A DNA stretch of 64,000 nt from Aphrocallistes beatrix (Eukaryota > Porifera > Hexactinellida > Sceptrulophora > Aphrocallistidae), in contig OY725496.1 of the NCBI GenBank assembly GCA_963281255.1, positions 1,550,001 through 1,614,000 of the forward strand, given 5' to 3'. Below the pieces are notes generated by a model that saw nothing but the letters and a program-made list of their open reading frames with translations, did not search any database and was not told where the DNA came from. This document shows positions 1 through 12,296 of this stretch, piece by piece. The number at the start of each line of letters is the position of its first letter. Position 1 is the first letter of the stretch. Both the position numbers and the translations under genes were made by a program.

Positions 1-260
1 TATCTGAACACATTATTTCAGTTATCTGAACACATTATTTCAGTTATCCGAACACATATTTCAGTTATCTGAACACATTATTTCAGTTATCTGAACACAT
101 TATTTCAGTTATCCGAACACATCATTTCAGTTATCCGAACACATCATTTCAGTTATCCGAACACATTATTTCAGTTATCCGGACACATTATTTTCACAAA
201 TTCGATTGAAAAAGTATTTGATAAAATGAGTGGTGTTCGGATAATCGAGGGTCTACTGTA
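1..260. repeat. 22-bp tandem array ending in a pogo-like MITE terminus
   Basis: Nearly nine copies of a 22-bp unit of the type TATCTGAACACATTATTTCA fill 1-198, with C/T and small indel variants. The array runs into a terminus reading GGTTCGGATAATCGAGG-like and then TCTACTGTA at 260. CAGTAGACCCTCGATTATCC is a typical pogo/Tigger-type inverted-repeat end, and the array unit contains the same TTATCCGAACA core. The left end lies outside the window. Confidence 0.75.
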
Positions 261-851
261 TTCATGAATAGTTCCCTAACCTAATATAAATACTGTACTG
301 ATAATATTCGTTTGCCCTACCCGAATACGAATGCCAATAATATTCGGTTGCCCTGGCCCAAGGGTCGGCAACCGATGACACGCTAGCACTAAATTAATGC
401 CCTCCTGAGTTGAAAATAAATTAGATCGACATACCCATATTTATGTAAATTCAGGGGTCAGAGGTAACTCTAGGCAAGCGTGCCACTTGGACACAAAGTC
501 ATAAATATGTTTACATTATTCGTATAGGTAGCTGGCATATGTTCTGATTGAAATAATATTTAATAAAGGATATAAATTGTTATAGTACTGTATGTTGACC
601 TATTTGACAGATAGTGACTGGATATGATTGGTAAATGGTTGAACTCCAATTATCACTAATAATTTCGATAAATAATAATAAATATGAATATAGTATAATA
701 TTTGGTTACTAAACCGAATACGAACACTGATAGTATTATGTTACTCCTACCAAATACGGATCCTGATACTATTTGCCAAATAATATTTAGTCTAACCGAA
801 TATTGAACTATTCTTTTGCAACCTTGCTTTTTATATTCTACAATTATATAG
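261..851. other. intergenic or intronic AT-rich DNA
   Basis: I see nothing I can name. Three short scattered runs resemble each other (AATATTCGGTTGCCC-like and ACCGAATACGAA-like), which hints at an old degenerate repeat. Confidence 0.3.
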
Positions 852-1072
852 GTGAAGTAGATTTTACAGGTGAACAATCTTCAACAGGTACCTTAACTCC
901 TCCTACTACGTTTTCTCCGACGAGCACTCAGTTGGATTGTTTAGCGAAATCAAAAAAGTATACTAATGATAAGTTCGGAGAAATTTCCTCGGATCAATTT
1001 GGGGATAGTAGTGGTGATGACATTGATGTTGGTGTTGAATCTAACGCAATAACTAGAAAAATGATTCTGCAG
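852..1072 (+). CDS. UBR4: UBR4 exon 1 of window (acidic/Ser-Thr linker)
   Basis: The open frame reads from GEVDFTGEQSSTG to NAITRKMILQ and is rich in Ser, Thr, Asp and Gly, which suggests a disordered linker. The 3' end is a clean CAG|GTATTT donor in phase 0, matching the phase-0 start of the next exon. The acceptor is either ATAG before 852 or ACAG before 870; both give the same frame. I cannot align this piece to UBR4 from memory. It is assigned by strand, position, phase and coding-like composition. Confidence 0.55.
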
Positions 1073-1829
1073 GTATTTTTGACCACTTTAATATCTCGTT
1101 TATATTGTATTGTTATAAGCTGCTATACTTTAATGCGTTATACCACAAGGTAGTGTCTCAAAATTTGTGATACATTCTTAAAAGTATTCGTTTCAATTAT
1201 TATAATCTTGATACATTTACGTATATCCTAATTAATCTATTTTGGAAATATTTATTTGTATTTTTCACGCAATACTCCAATTAATGCTTTGTAAGTTAAA
1301 AACCAAATGTATATATCAAAATACTCCAATTCTTAAAGATCAAAATTAGATTAATTCTATTAGATCAAATTTTTGATTTGGAAAATGTAACTGTGGCATT
1401 TTCCTGGCATAGATCAAATAATAGAAATTAAACTATCCCACTCGAAAGAATCTGCCTTGTCAATAAAATTGGATGCTATTTATTCCTATTAACATTCGTA
1501 TAATAATATCATTCTCGCAATCAAAAATCCACCCGTGATTTTCAAACATGGTCTAAAAAAATTTAACTTTTATCTAAAACGATAACCACCCCGCAAGACT
1601 TATTCAGCGAAATTGTGATATTTCTGACCCTTAATAAATGTATACAAGTATTAGACCGCTTCATTATTTACATACAAACAGTACTAAAATGTGTCTATTC
1701 ATGAAGTAGAATACTTCTATCGGATCCGGAATACAACTAATCGGATTTCAGATTGGAAATCTAAACGTAAGAATTAGTCATAATTGAATATTTCTATGAA
1801 ATACTATTAAATGACTATTTAGCCTGCTA

Positions 1830-2013
1830 CAGTCAAGGTCGCTTATTGTGAACCACCAGGGGACCAAAAAACTGTTCATAATCGAGATACTTCATATTAA
1901 GCGAACTTAATTCAATACAAATCCTATCTAAGAAATGAAATTGGGCCCAGGAGGTTAGTTCATAATAAACGAATGTTCATATTAAGCGGGTTCATAATAA
2001 GCGACCCTGACTG
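1830..2013. mobile_element. 184-bp TA-flanked MITE (GTCGCTTATTATGAAC type)
   Basis: The ends are inverted: CAGTCAAGGTCGCTTATTGT on the left and ATAATAAGCGACCCTGACTG on the right, each flanked by TA. Related copies are at 9317-9449 and, degraded, around 46181-46300. The termini resemble pogo/Tigger ends. There is no coding capacity. Confidence 0.8.
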
Positions 2014-2954
2014 TATTAGTTTCCGAGTTCCACTCAGATGACTGCGTGGTTTCGAATGAGGGTTTGTGTAAACTGAACAATGACGAAGTTTAAGCAGAAG
2101 GGTTTTGAACGGGACGGGACGATTTTAAACAGGTTATAACCACCAATTTCAAACAATTTTGACAAAGCTGTCAATTCTTCTTTATAGCTGTGTAAATCAG
2201 TTTTGAGAATTAAATAAGAAATTTTGGACATTTTAATATAACCATGTAATCCATCAAATTCTTAGAAATACTTTACTAAAAATGAGCTCACCGCGCATAG
2301 TTTTAACTTTCTTTTAAATATAATATTATACGATGCTGATTTAATCATTTTATCACCAGTTCTCATCTCTAATTTTTAGGGATGTTATTCATAAGCAACG
2401 TTTTTCTTAGAAATATATTTTTTGTTTTATTAAGGCTAAATACGGCTTAGATGTTAAAATTGAAAATTTCTAAAATAATTATACTTTCATGCTAGAATGA
2501 GGTCAAAATTAGTTTTGCACCAAAACCATTCCAAGCATCCTTTGACAGCTATCATCCCTGAAGCACCGGTGTCACCTCTACAAATGACTTGTTAACCTTA
2601 AAAGATGTCTTTGATGTAGTTATAACGCTTGAAAGTCAAAAGTTGCTCCAAACTGGGATTTTTGAATTTGCGGTATGACTTCCTTAAAGGTCATTTTTCA
2701 TCAGTGGATTCATGTCTTTTGTAGAGGTGACCTGGTGCGTCACATGGATAAACAATTTATACTGCAAATATTTAATGATAAAAAACGACCTTTTCACAAT
2801 TTTAAATTTTAAATTTTAACATTCTATACACTAATGCAGTTGTACTGCCTAAATTTTGGGACCGGGGATCGGTTAATATATTCTATTTATTTACATCATT
2901 GGTATAATACGGCTAATTCAGCAAATTTGTTTGATACATCGGCTGTCATAATAA

Positions 2955-3474
2955 TAGTATTAATGTTTATTTAGCATAAACAATCTCGCTTTGGACCAGT
3001 TATTATTGTTCAGATTTTCATTGGAATATATACACAGTCATGCGTTGCTACCGGAGCGAAATCTGACAAACTTGGGGAATTCTAAATATCTGTAGGTGCT
3101 AGACACTAATAAGCGATGTCATATGATAGGTCATAGGCGATTTCCTATTCGCAAATGATATCATTTATTCGCCTAAATATTTTAGTTTACAGTCATTGAT
3201 CAAAATTTCATTTTATATTTGCAAAATATATTAACCCATAATTATAAAATTATAATATTTTGACGAGTGAATTAAATTATTATTGAATAGTAATTCGCCT
3301 ATTGCCTATCATATGGCATCATTTATTAGTATCTATCACCTAGAGTTATTGAGTATTGCCCAAGTTGTCAGATTACATTTCCCTAGCAACGCTGGATGTG
3401 TGTGCATTCTAATAAAACACATTTTTCAAAAACTGTCCAACATGAGATTACCTAGCTAAATAAACATTAATACT
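2955..3474. mobile_element. 520-bp foldback element
   Basis: The outer 20 bp (AGTATTAATGTTTATTTAGC) has its reverse complement at the right end. The arms remain similar inward for roughly 200 bp each: the left arm has GATGTCATATGATAGG and the right arm CCTATCATATGGCATC. The centre is AT-rich. No open reading frame. Confidence 0.65.
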
Positions 3475-3788
3475 GTGTTATTATGACTTCTTAAAGCATG
3501 CAAGCAAGTTGCTTAAATTAGTCGAAATATTGTATGTTGCACAAAATAATGATAACTACCATTTTTGATAACTCATATAAGCACTTTGATATATTATATA
3601 TAGGCCGGTAATAAATTACAATGATCTTGCACAGAAGCAGAAATTTAATCAGAGAAGTAAATAAATCTGAATACAGGAATCCCTTGCCGTTCGTGGGAAT
3701 TACGTTCTTGACAATTGCCGGGAACGGCAAATCAGCGAACGGTGTCGCTAAAGGTTAGCGAAAATCCTCGGGTTAGGTTCTCATATAG

Positions 3789-4164
3789 CAGTGGCGGGCA
3801 ACCTTAATCCTTAAGTGGGCCACAATTGGGGCCCGAGGGGGGTCTCGCTGGCCCCAAATCTGTCAGTTCTTTTTACGGTCACACCACTATGGCCGTAGCA
3901 ATAACTGACGTTAGAAACCTACAAGTATATGGAAGCAATGTAATAACTAAAATTATACTTATAAGAGCAAAAATAAGTAAAATAAATTGAATCATTATAT
4001 AATGGTTATAGAAAATATATTGATATTCAGTATCAATTTCACACCAGAATTAGGCGGGCCCATTTTGTATTACAATCACTAACACGCGAGCCCATAATAG
4101 AGTGTTTAGAAAGAGCCGCGGGCCATCAAATTTAGTCTCGCAGGCCCCAGGTTGCCCACCGCTG
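3789..4164. mobile_element. hAT-type MITE with perfect 8-bp target duplication
   Basis: It begins CAGTGGCGGGCAACCTT and ends AGGTTGCCCACCGCTG, and is flanked on both sides by TCATATAG. The CAGNGG start and 8-bp duplication are hAT hallmarks. The interior is GC-rich relative to the surroundings and non-coding. Confidence 0.88.
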
Positions 4165-4565
4165 TCATATAGGCTTGAATTAGAGCTAATTTGAGGATAC
4201 TACCATAACTAATTACACAAGCTAATCGAAATATCCCGCAAATAAAACCGCGAATTGTCGAGGGGCTTATTCGCGAAGAGCAAAATTCGACATAGAGTAT
4301 TTTCTGCGAATAATCAATACTGCGAACGAGAAGTCCGTGAAAGGCGAGGGCTGCTTGTATACTAACCAATCCCTGGTTCAAAATATTTTGAGAGCACCAT
4401 TTCCTTGTGAATATCAAGCTATGGTTGAAATTTAAGAATTATTTTTATTATATTCAAATGCTTTTTTCCTTATACTTAAATCTTTAATGAATAAACATTT
4501 TTTTATTTACTAGTCTTTCTTTAATATTTTGTTATTCTTTCTTTAATATTTTGATATTATTTTAG

Positions 4566-4834
4566 AAACAAAGAAAAAAACTCAGTGAAGCCCTTTGCCA
4601 GAGGTCCTCGCCTTTAAATGAGGAGGAGCTCGATCTTACTTACAAAATGTACAGTTCACTTCTTTTACGAATGATTTCTAATCTGAAAGAAATCTTGCCT
4701 CTAGGTGGTGTGAAAGCTATTTTATATATGAAACTCATTCTTATTCTCATATCCAGCTTGGAATTCACTGATCAAATCAATAAACCCATTGAGAATTGTA
4801 TTTGTGTTTGTATTGACATAATACATATATCAAG
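4566..4834 (+). CDS. UBR4: UBR4 exon 2 of window (helical region)
   Basis: Bounded by TTTTAG and AG|GTATTT, in phase 0 and out phase 2. It encodes about 90 residues from KQRKKLSEALCQRSS through LDLTYKMYSSLLLRM and LPLGGVKAILYMKLILIL to a Cys-rich end. The alternation of hydrophobic and charged residues fits the helical-repeat (armadillo-like) architecture of UBR4. The upstream frame continues seamlessly from exon 1. There is no recognisable catalytic motif. Direct similarity to human UBR4 here is inferred, not recalled. Confidence 0.65.
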
Positions 4835-5264
4835 GTATTTTTATCTTCATTTAATAAATTAATATATAATTTTGATGCTTTATGTTACACATAATTACAG
4901 AATTAAATTCAATACATTATAGATTTCCAGGCTGTTTAATTAACACCTCTATTGGCAATTGCTCTGAAACTTTCAAAGTTATCTTTTTGGTCTTCGAGTA
5001 ATGATGTCTTAATTTCAGGTATAAGCGCGTTTGGGGCCTCAATCCCTAAAACTCCCTTTTTATAGATTGTGGGCCCTAAACCTCTAGAGATATAGGGCTG
5101 GGGACTCCAAAACACTACCATTTGGGGCCTCCTAGTCCGTAATTCGCTTGCTTTTGCATTTTGAAGATCCCATCGTTTTACGGCACCCAGCCTTAAGATG
5201 CTCGCGTTTTAGGGATGGAGATACAGAAATCTCTAGAAGTGTAGGGCCAGGGGGCAGAAAACAC

Positions 5265-5639
5265 TCATGTCGACTCATCATGAAAGTTATTGTCCCTTTT
5301 TAATAATTAGAAATTTCAGTTTTTCTACCATAACTCAGTCATTTTAGTAATTGGCTGAAATTTTAATAGAATGTGTATATTAATATACCTCACATATGAT
5401 ACAACTAAAAATGATGACTCATCACTCTATTATGACGTCATCATTACTCATCAAATATTTAAAAAATTGACTCATTTTGTGATTTTTCGAGTGATATCAA
5501 TTGTGACAGTAAGACAGACGTAATTGGAGATGTTATCTAGCCTAAAATTAATCATTTTGCGCCTATGCGCCCACAGGGCGCCTATGGCAGGCACAAACTG
5601 TCCACCAGTCGCGCAGCGCAAGTAATTTAAGCGCGCTTG
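5265..5639 (+). mobile_element. Helitron-like F1 copy, 5' truncated
   Basis: Contains the F1 body (GACTCATCATG..., TATGACGTCATCATT, GTGATTTTTCGAGTGATATC) and the GC-rich tail ending GCGCGCTTG|T. The tail is degraded (CGCCTATGCGCCC instead of GGCGACCGAAGG). The 5' part is missing; 5100-5260 holds unrelated sequence. Confidence 0.75.
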
Positions 5640-6775
5640 TTAATAAAGATAACGAAAGTCTAATATCTAATTGATCTAACAAAGGCTAATATCTAATTGA
5701 TCTTACAAATACTGCATATCAATGTATAGTTTGTTTAACAGTAATTAAGCTAAGATATAAGGTTATATTATATATTAAAACATACTGGTTTACTCTTAAA
5801 AATTGCGAAATATAGTATGACCCGCAAGAGTTTTTGAACATCCTAGTATTATCTGTTCTAATTATTGCACGAACACAGTTAAATTTCTACCAATGTTTGT
5901 TATCACTCTAACAAAATTTGTATAATCACTAACAAATCATTTCAAACAAAATGAGTGAAAAGTCAAAATAAATAAGTAGATTAATAAAATAGATATGATT
6001 GAATTTTTCGACTTACATTACTTTTTAGACTTATCGAATTCGTTTGTAAGCAATTAGTAAAGCATTCAATAAGTTCCAGACCCAATTCTATATCTCAAAA
6101 GGCAATTTTGGTTCGTATACCATACGTTTAGTATACTACATGTATTTTCTTATTATCGAATTATTATTAATTCGCTCGAATGGCACTAATAAGCAAAGAC
6201 ATAATTTTATCAGTTCAAAACTCAAAATGTTCTGGAATTCTATCTATCTATCAAGTTTAAAATTAACTATTGCCAAACGAATATCAGTTTTCTGTTTTCG
6301 TTTAATCATTTCGTTGAATCTATAAATAAATTTGTTAAACGTTGTCCGCGTATTAATTCGTCAGTCTTTCCATTAATTCTTTTCGAGGTTTACTAAATTT
6401 CTTATTTATTTATTTATTTTGTTAGTATTGTATGAAATTAGTTAAACGTCCAAAAATGTGTTGAGTTTTCATTAATTTTGTTATTCTTTTCGTTAATTTT
6501 ATCATTTTTTTCACTAATTTTCTTAGATTTTTCACTAATTTTGTTAGAGGTGTTTTGTTAGCGTTTTCACACATTTTGTTTGGGCTAGAACAAATTTCGT
6601 GACATTTAACAAAATTTGTTGCTGCAATATTACCGTTATATACATGAGCATAAATTTGATAACTCCTGTGATCAAAATTATTCTACCATATAGACAAAAA
6701 ATGACAAACCATGGTATAATTGAATAAGGTTAATTCGAATATATTTTTCACAACAACTTAATAGTATTCATTGTT

Positions 6776-7301
6776 TTTAATATCTCGTAAACCATTGAAT
6801 TTAGACATCGAAATTATATTATCGCTTGATATGAAGTAGTCTATTCGCTATCAAATGAAATTACATTTGAATGACTAGTTATCGCAGTTTTCAAGAGTTT
6901 TCAATAACCCCAACTGAGCAAAACACGTTTCCATAGCAACACTGGAATGTAGCAACACTCCATGCAAAAATTCCAAATTTTTCGTTCAACCCATTCACAA
7001 CTCAGTTCTATGCAAAAAAAATATTATAAAAACACTAAAAGTGCCCTTAAACGACCTCTGAAAATCACCTAATTTGTCATAAATATAACCTATTGCGCAA
7101 CCATATTGTAATCTAAATTTTAATTACGGATATGAGGACTTTGACACCATATTTATATACTATACTGGTAATACATTCCTAAGCTCTATTGTGCTTTGTT
7201 AATGATTTAAGGCAGCTCATGTATTTGCTCAACCATCTTCTACCGCATCCCTAGTCCCCAATCCGCAAGTTACTGTGAGGCCTTGTATACAGTAGGCTAT
7301 G
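6776..7301. mobile_element. Single arm of the 1.06-kb foldback family
   Basis: From TCTCGTAAACCATTGAATTT to AGTAGGCTATG this matches the right half of the elements at 20428-21484 and 46917-47981, including TTCTACCGCATCCCTAGT and GCTCTATTGTGCTTTG. The left arm is absent. It abuts the truncated Harbinger copy at about 7302. Confidence 0.75.
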
Positions 7302-8725
7302 TTTAAGGTTAATATTATTAGAATATAGCATTCTACTAATCAAATACAAAACTGAAGTAGTATAATATTCGTAATGGTAAGTGGTCATTTATTTTTGATC
7401 TAGTAAAAACTAACTATATTTCTTCTTTTTGAGCAAAATTGAGGCAATTAATGTCAATATTACTAGCAAAGAAGATTGGTTAACCCACTCCTGTAAGACA
7501 TAGCTTCTATCTATGTAGTTGTACCACCTGGAATGCCTGGTGAGTCTCTTACAATATCTGTGGTTAAATATTGTTTTGACTTGATTGAATTCTATCATGA
7601 ATATTCAATGTTTTATGTCTGTAATCTTTGATTATTCTACACTAGTCAATATCAAAGGTTGACAAGGAATCTAAATGGGCAAACAACCCATCTTTTGAAT
7701 GTGATTAGGAACGTACATTGCAAAACTTATACTAGTGAAATACCAGTGTGATCTTACTCGCACTCCGATGAAATTTACTCGAGTATAATTAGGTTTATAC
7801 TGAAAAATATATGCATTTTTTCATTTGTTATTAATATTGTCATTTTCTCGGCTTATCTAAATGGCAGGAATGATCCCTTTTTTTCTATCAGAAGATTGGA
7901 AGAGTCTCTCTCTTTCTCTCTGAGAGAGACAGAGAGTGTGTTCATAGATCGTAGTGATCCTCTTGAATTCTATTATGATTTAGAATTGATACAGCTACAA
8001 CGTAATACAACGAAATCCCGACAACATTTACTCGTAAGACATCAAATAAAAGTCAGAAGAGAAGGCGAACTGTTGATGAGCAAGATGATTCGGTCGAATT
8101 CTCGAATACTGCGGACATACTTCCATTTCAGCAGGAAGATGTTTTGTTTTAACAGTTGGCCGTATTCTCAGCACAGCTATAGTTGATAGAAGAGCAGAAG
8201 GACTATTATAGATTGAAACGTCTAGGACTGATAGAAAAATCATCGTAAAATAGGAAAATCTTAGGATCAAAGTGATTATCATCAGTCATGTGAATCAATA
8301 TATAAAGCTTGTCTCTATAATTATGCATGTTAGGATGAGTGTGTGATTATACAATCAAAGAATCTCTGTTTGTTTATTCATACAAACCCAAGAATAATTT
8401 GCCACAAATAATTTCATGTAATGCATGTTGCGATGATACAGACAATTAGAGAAATGTTTTTTAAATATTTAAATTTTATTTGAAGTCTAATATCAATCAA
8501 GGTAGATTCAATGTTCGATAGAAGTAAGTTTGAACAACATATATATAGTATATGGAGTAATTAGTCGAATCGAATCAACTACAATACTTAAGACACCTCC
8601 CTAGGTTGCTTAAAGTTCGGTCTTAAGTTTGAACTTAAATCTTAGTGAATACGACTTAAGATCGAACTTAAGACTTAAGCACTAAGATCGATATTAAGTT
8701 CGATCTTAAGTTCTTAGTGTATACG
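7302..8725. mobile_element. Broken Harbinger copy (two end fragments)
   Basis: 7302-7660 matches the end of the Harbinger copies at 31434 and 37007 (TAGAATATAGCATTCTACT; CCTGGAATGCCTGGTGAG). 8005-8725 matches the other end, including the AGAGAAGGCGAACTGTTGATG coding relic and the AAGATCGAACTTAAG subterminal palindromes. The outermost CGGCCGTATTCAC ends are lost. The middle (7660-8005) is unlike the other copies and includes a CTCTCTCTTTCTCTC / GAGAGAGACAGAGAG palindrome. Confidence 0.7.
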
Positions 8726-8989
8726 TTCCCAGGAAAACCATGTTAAAAGACAGTTTAGAGGATTGATTTTTGCATAAGTATACCCAACTAGCTGAGCTGA
8801 ATCGAACAAAGGTTCGAAAGTGCTAGGACAAATTTTGGGAATGGAATGTTTCTACATTCCTGGCGCATTTATGCGTTGCTAGGGAAATTTTTTTCCAAAT
8901 ACAGTCAAACCATTCTATATTGAACACTTTCGGGACGCGAGTTTTGTTCAGTATTTCGAGGTGTTTATTAAACAGAGGTTCAATTTGTC

Positions 8990-9313
8990 AATTTTCGAAA
9001 TGTTAACACGTAATGATGACATCACAACAGACTGATGAGTCATCATTTTTTGATGATAATTGTATCAGATTTGAGATATATTAATATACACATTTTATTA
9101 ACATTTCAGCCTTCTATCACATAAAATGACTGAGTTATGGTCGATAAACAGAAATTTCAAATTATAAAAAAGGTGTCAATGACGTCATAATTTCATGACG
9201 AGTCGGCTTTTCACATGAGATCAGAACCTAGTTGAGCCATAGTCAAAAGAATCCTACATGCCAAAAATCAGCTTTCTGTGCATGGCAGTTTCCTTTATCA
9301 ATTCGTTACAGAT
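8990..9313 (-). mobile_element. Helitron-like F1 copy, tail missing
   Basis: Reverse-strand F1 body: AATGATGACATCACAACAGA, TGATGAGTCATCATTTTTTG, AATGACGTCATAATTTCATG, up to ATCAATTCGTTACAGATAT. The GC-rich tail is not present. Its TA run hosts the MITE that follows. Confidence 0.75.
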
Positions 9314-9316
9314 ATA

Positions 9317-9449
9317 CAGTCAGGGTCGCTTATTGTGAACCACCAGGGGAATACAAATCCTATCAAATAATTGAAATTGGGACCAGGAAGTTAGTTCATA
9401 ATAAATGAATGTTCATATTAAGCGGGCTCATAATAAGCGACCCAGACTG
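9317..9449. mobile_element. 133-bp TA-flanked MITE (GTCGCTTATTATGAAC type)
   Basis: Starts CAGTCAGGGTCGCTTATTGT and ends ATAATAAGCGACCCAGACTG, with TA on both sides. It sits in the TATATA tract at the F1 5' region. Same family as 1830-2013. Confidence 0.82.
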
Positions 9450-9607
9450 TATATAGATATTTAGACTACATATATAAGGAGAGTAATAGGGTTGACAGCA
9501 TTTGAATGTGAATAAAAGTATTTAAAGCCAGATTTAGTGTATTTGTTACTGATTTTAATTTTTTGTCTTCATAAATGGATCAGTATCATGGGAGATGGAA
9601 ACGACAA

Positions 9608-9639
9608 GGGTGTACTAATACTTTTGTCCAGGCAGTGTA
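9608..9639. repeat. Tc1-type terminal repeat remnant
   Basis: GGGTGTACTAATACTTTTGT followed by CCAGGCAGTGTA reads as a Tc1-like terminus. A second example lies at 63941-63972. No transposase is next to it. Confidence 0.55.
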
Positions 9640-9830
9640 TGGTGAATTTAACTCAATCTACATATCAAACTATTGTGTTTTTGGGCAACTTTAGCTGATT
9701 TAGAAAGATGCATTGTTGTTATCTCAGAAATTTAAATGCACACTCTTATCCCACCAATATCATGTCACCAAAATCTAGTTCATTATTTAGTTTCCAGCTT
9801 TAGTCATTTATTACAATATATATTTTCTAG

Positions 9831-10229
9831 ATCAGAGATTTCTACTCTTTTATCTCACACCCTTGAAAATGAAGTAATTTTGATATTGATACGATTTCTC
9901 AGTTTACTACTTGTTAGAGATAAGCAAGAAAAAGAAAAAATTACAGATAAAAAGCAACCTAATATCAAATCTGCTCTTTTTTTAACTACCAAAGCATTAC
10001 TAACTCATACTAATTGTATTGGCTTTTGCCTTTGTCTACTAAAAGAAATGATCTCTAGGTCCCATTCCATTGAATCAGAGAAGAAAGCACTTAAATCTGA
10101 TTATATTGTTCCAAAGTATACCAAACTTAGTTGTTCTGATTTTGTTCCATTTTTCGTCAAACAATTTTCTAAAGATAAAGGAGATATTTTCGAAGATTAT
10201 CCAAGACTGCTTATTGAAACAATAATGAG
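9831..10229 (+). CDS. UBR4: UBR4 exon 3 of window (helical repeats)
   Basis: The open frame holds SEISTLLSHTLENEVILIL, then a Lys-rich linker, then LTHTNCIGFCLCLLKEMI and finally DFVPFFVKQFSKDKGDIFED, ending ETIMR at an AG|GTTTGT donor (phase 2). The last 35 residues resemble the human UBR4 stretch that runs into LPYQIKKITD, and the next exon begins LPLQLKKISD, which fixes the splice. The start used is the TTTTCTAG acceptor at 9830, which needs phase 2 and matches exon 2. The frame stays open upstream to 9736, so an earlier acceptor (for example before 9779) is possible if an extra exon exists. Confidence 0.8.
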
Positions 10230-11490
10230 GTTTGTTAAGTTTAATCGAATTCCACTATCCATCCATTGTTCCTTTACTTTCACTTCAATTAATTAGAGCT
10301 GTGTAATCTTTATTTCCTGCGATCCATTTGTTAATAGATATTAAACCTTCCATTGTACGATATTATATATGTTAGTTACTTATTTTGAAATTGTGCCGTA
10401 ATTTTATTTCTTTATTTTGTATCCTAAGCTTCTGATTTTACACTTTACTTATATTATCGATTCGGAAACATAATATACGCAACCTATGACCTTAAAATCT
10501 TTATATCAGCTTTGAAAAAGCGCCCTATTTTTGGAATTTGTTTACTATATGGCTATTTTAACGAATCAACCAAAATTTTCTCTTAATATACTCTGATACG
10601 AATTTCCTCATTGAAGTCCTATTCAGGATTGATTAATTAAATCATTGATTAAAATCAAATGAGTTAAATTTATAGCTTGTAATTATTCCTTCTCCTATCC
10701 TCATGTTTTATATCATTAAAATACAACTTGTTTAAATTTAATTCCAACTAATTTACCAGTTTAACTAAACATGCAACTTAATACTTTTATGCAACCACCT
10801 AATTGAACTAAAATTTTAGTCGATTAGTATTGCTTTGTTGCAAAGAAAATTTGTTAGGGTTGGTAGGAAATAAGATAATACATATATTGTTCTACCTTGA
10901 TCAGTATAAAGAATTGCGAGCTGGTAGAAGGATTGCAAGCTCGAAAGCAAGATGTAATTTTGTATAATGGAGATGCAAGGGACCCAGCATGAACAGCACT
11001 ATGCTTCATGCAACTTGCAAAACCACATAAATACCTTAATAACTGAGGAAATGCACAAATTGATTTATCAATTGACCACCTGCATCGTCTAGAGAATCGC
11101 TAGATTTTATTCCTTTTGTTAAGGTTGAACGACGAAAACTATTCCATTAAGCTTAACACTGAAAATATTTTTATTTAAACAAATTTATATTGTTCTAAAT
11201 TGAATTCAAATTGACAACGGTATAATCACTGATACCTTCGAGGTATTGAAGCAGTTTCATGAAGAGTTCAAAATGAGCATCAACTTCCACAAATGTTGAG
11301 TGAAGTGATCTAAAAAACTGCCCAAGTCATTGCTTTAGCCTTCTTCTGCGAACTTAACTGGTCCCGGATATAGACGGAAAGATTTAGTATAAACGATACT
11401 GTCGATGCGATGAAATATAATCATCAGCATCTCCAGATGCTATTGGGACTATTTTTGCAATGTGAAACATGGTATGATCCTTTCAAACCC
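10230..11490. other. intron, no recognisable element
   Basis: AT-rich intron of UBR4. I see no coding frame, inverted termini or family repeat here. Confidence 0.35.
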
Positions 11491-12127
11491 CATACCGTAT
11501 ACTGGGGCGACTTTAGCCCTAAGAGGTGACTTTGTCCAACAATAGCAAATTTAATAAAATACGTATACTCAAACTTAGAAATATTGCGGTTTTAATAGCT
11601 GTGGATATATTGAGAGTTTCATTCAATATATTATCAACAAGCGCGCTTCGCGCTTGCTTGCGCTGCGCGGTTGGCGGAAACTTTGTGTCCGCCGGAGGCT
11701 CCCTTCGGTCGCCTGGATTAGTTAATTATAAGGGAGATAACATCTCTAAATATGTCTGTTCTACTGTGCTAATCGATATCACTCGAAAAATCACCAAATT
11801 TGTGAATTTAAAAATTTTTGATGCGTAATGATGACGTCATAACAAAGTGATGAGTCATCATTTTTTGATGATAGTCGCATCATATGTGAGACATGTTAGT
11901 ATACACATTCTATTAAAATTTCAGCCTTCTATCTCCTATAATGGCTGAGTTATGCCCGAATAACTGTGTTGCTTAACTTTTAAAAATGTGACAATGACGT
12001 CATAATTCCATGATGAGTGGACATTTTGCTCTGAGCTCAGAATTTACTGGAGCCATAGCCAAAATACTCCCACATGCCAAAAATTAGCTTTCTATGACCG
12101 GCAGTTTCTTCAATCAATTCGTTACAG

Positions 12128-12158
<31 letters not shown>

Positions 12159-12296
12159 CACAATAATCGAGTTTTAATAGTAAGGATGTGATTACATTGG
12201 TTCATAAGTTTGAGTATATTTTATTAAAATTGCTATTGTGGGACAAAGTCACCTCTTAGGGCCAAAGTCGCCCCAGTTTACGGTATTTTACTGAAT
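11491..12296. mobile_element. MITE with long inverted ends, split by an F1 copy
   Basis: The left arm starts ATACCGTATACTGGGGCGAC and continues CTTTAGCCCTAAGAGGTGAC; the right arm, 12195-12296, is its reverse complement and ends in GCCCCAGTTTACGGTAT. The arms are about 90 bp. The Helitron-like copy at 11637-12186 sits between them, so the MITE was present first. Confidence 0.75.
11637..12186 (-). mobile_element. Helitron-like F1 copy, near full length
   Basis: Read on the reverse strand it starts A|TCCTTACTATTAAAACTCG, then has a TA microsatellite, ACGAATTGATTGAAGAAACT, two TGACGTCA palindromes, and the tail GGCGACCGAAGGGAGCCTCC through the GGACACAAAGT hairpin to GCGCGCTTG|T. About 550 bp. 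A good reference copy for the family. Confidence 0.85.

Noticed and set aside
1-198. Regular repeat considered as a CRISPR array.
   Set aside because: The units are contiguous with no unique spacers, and the setting is an animal intron or flank.
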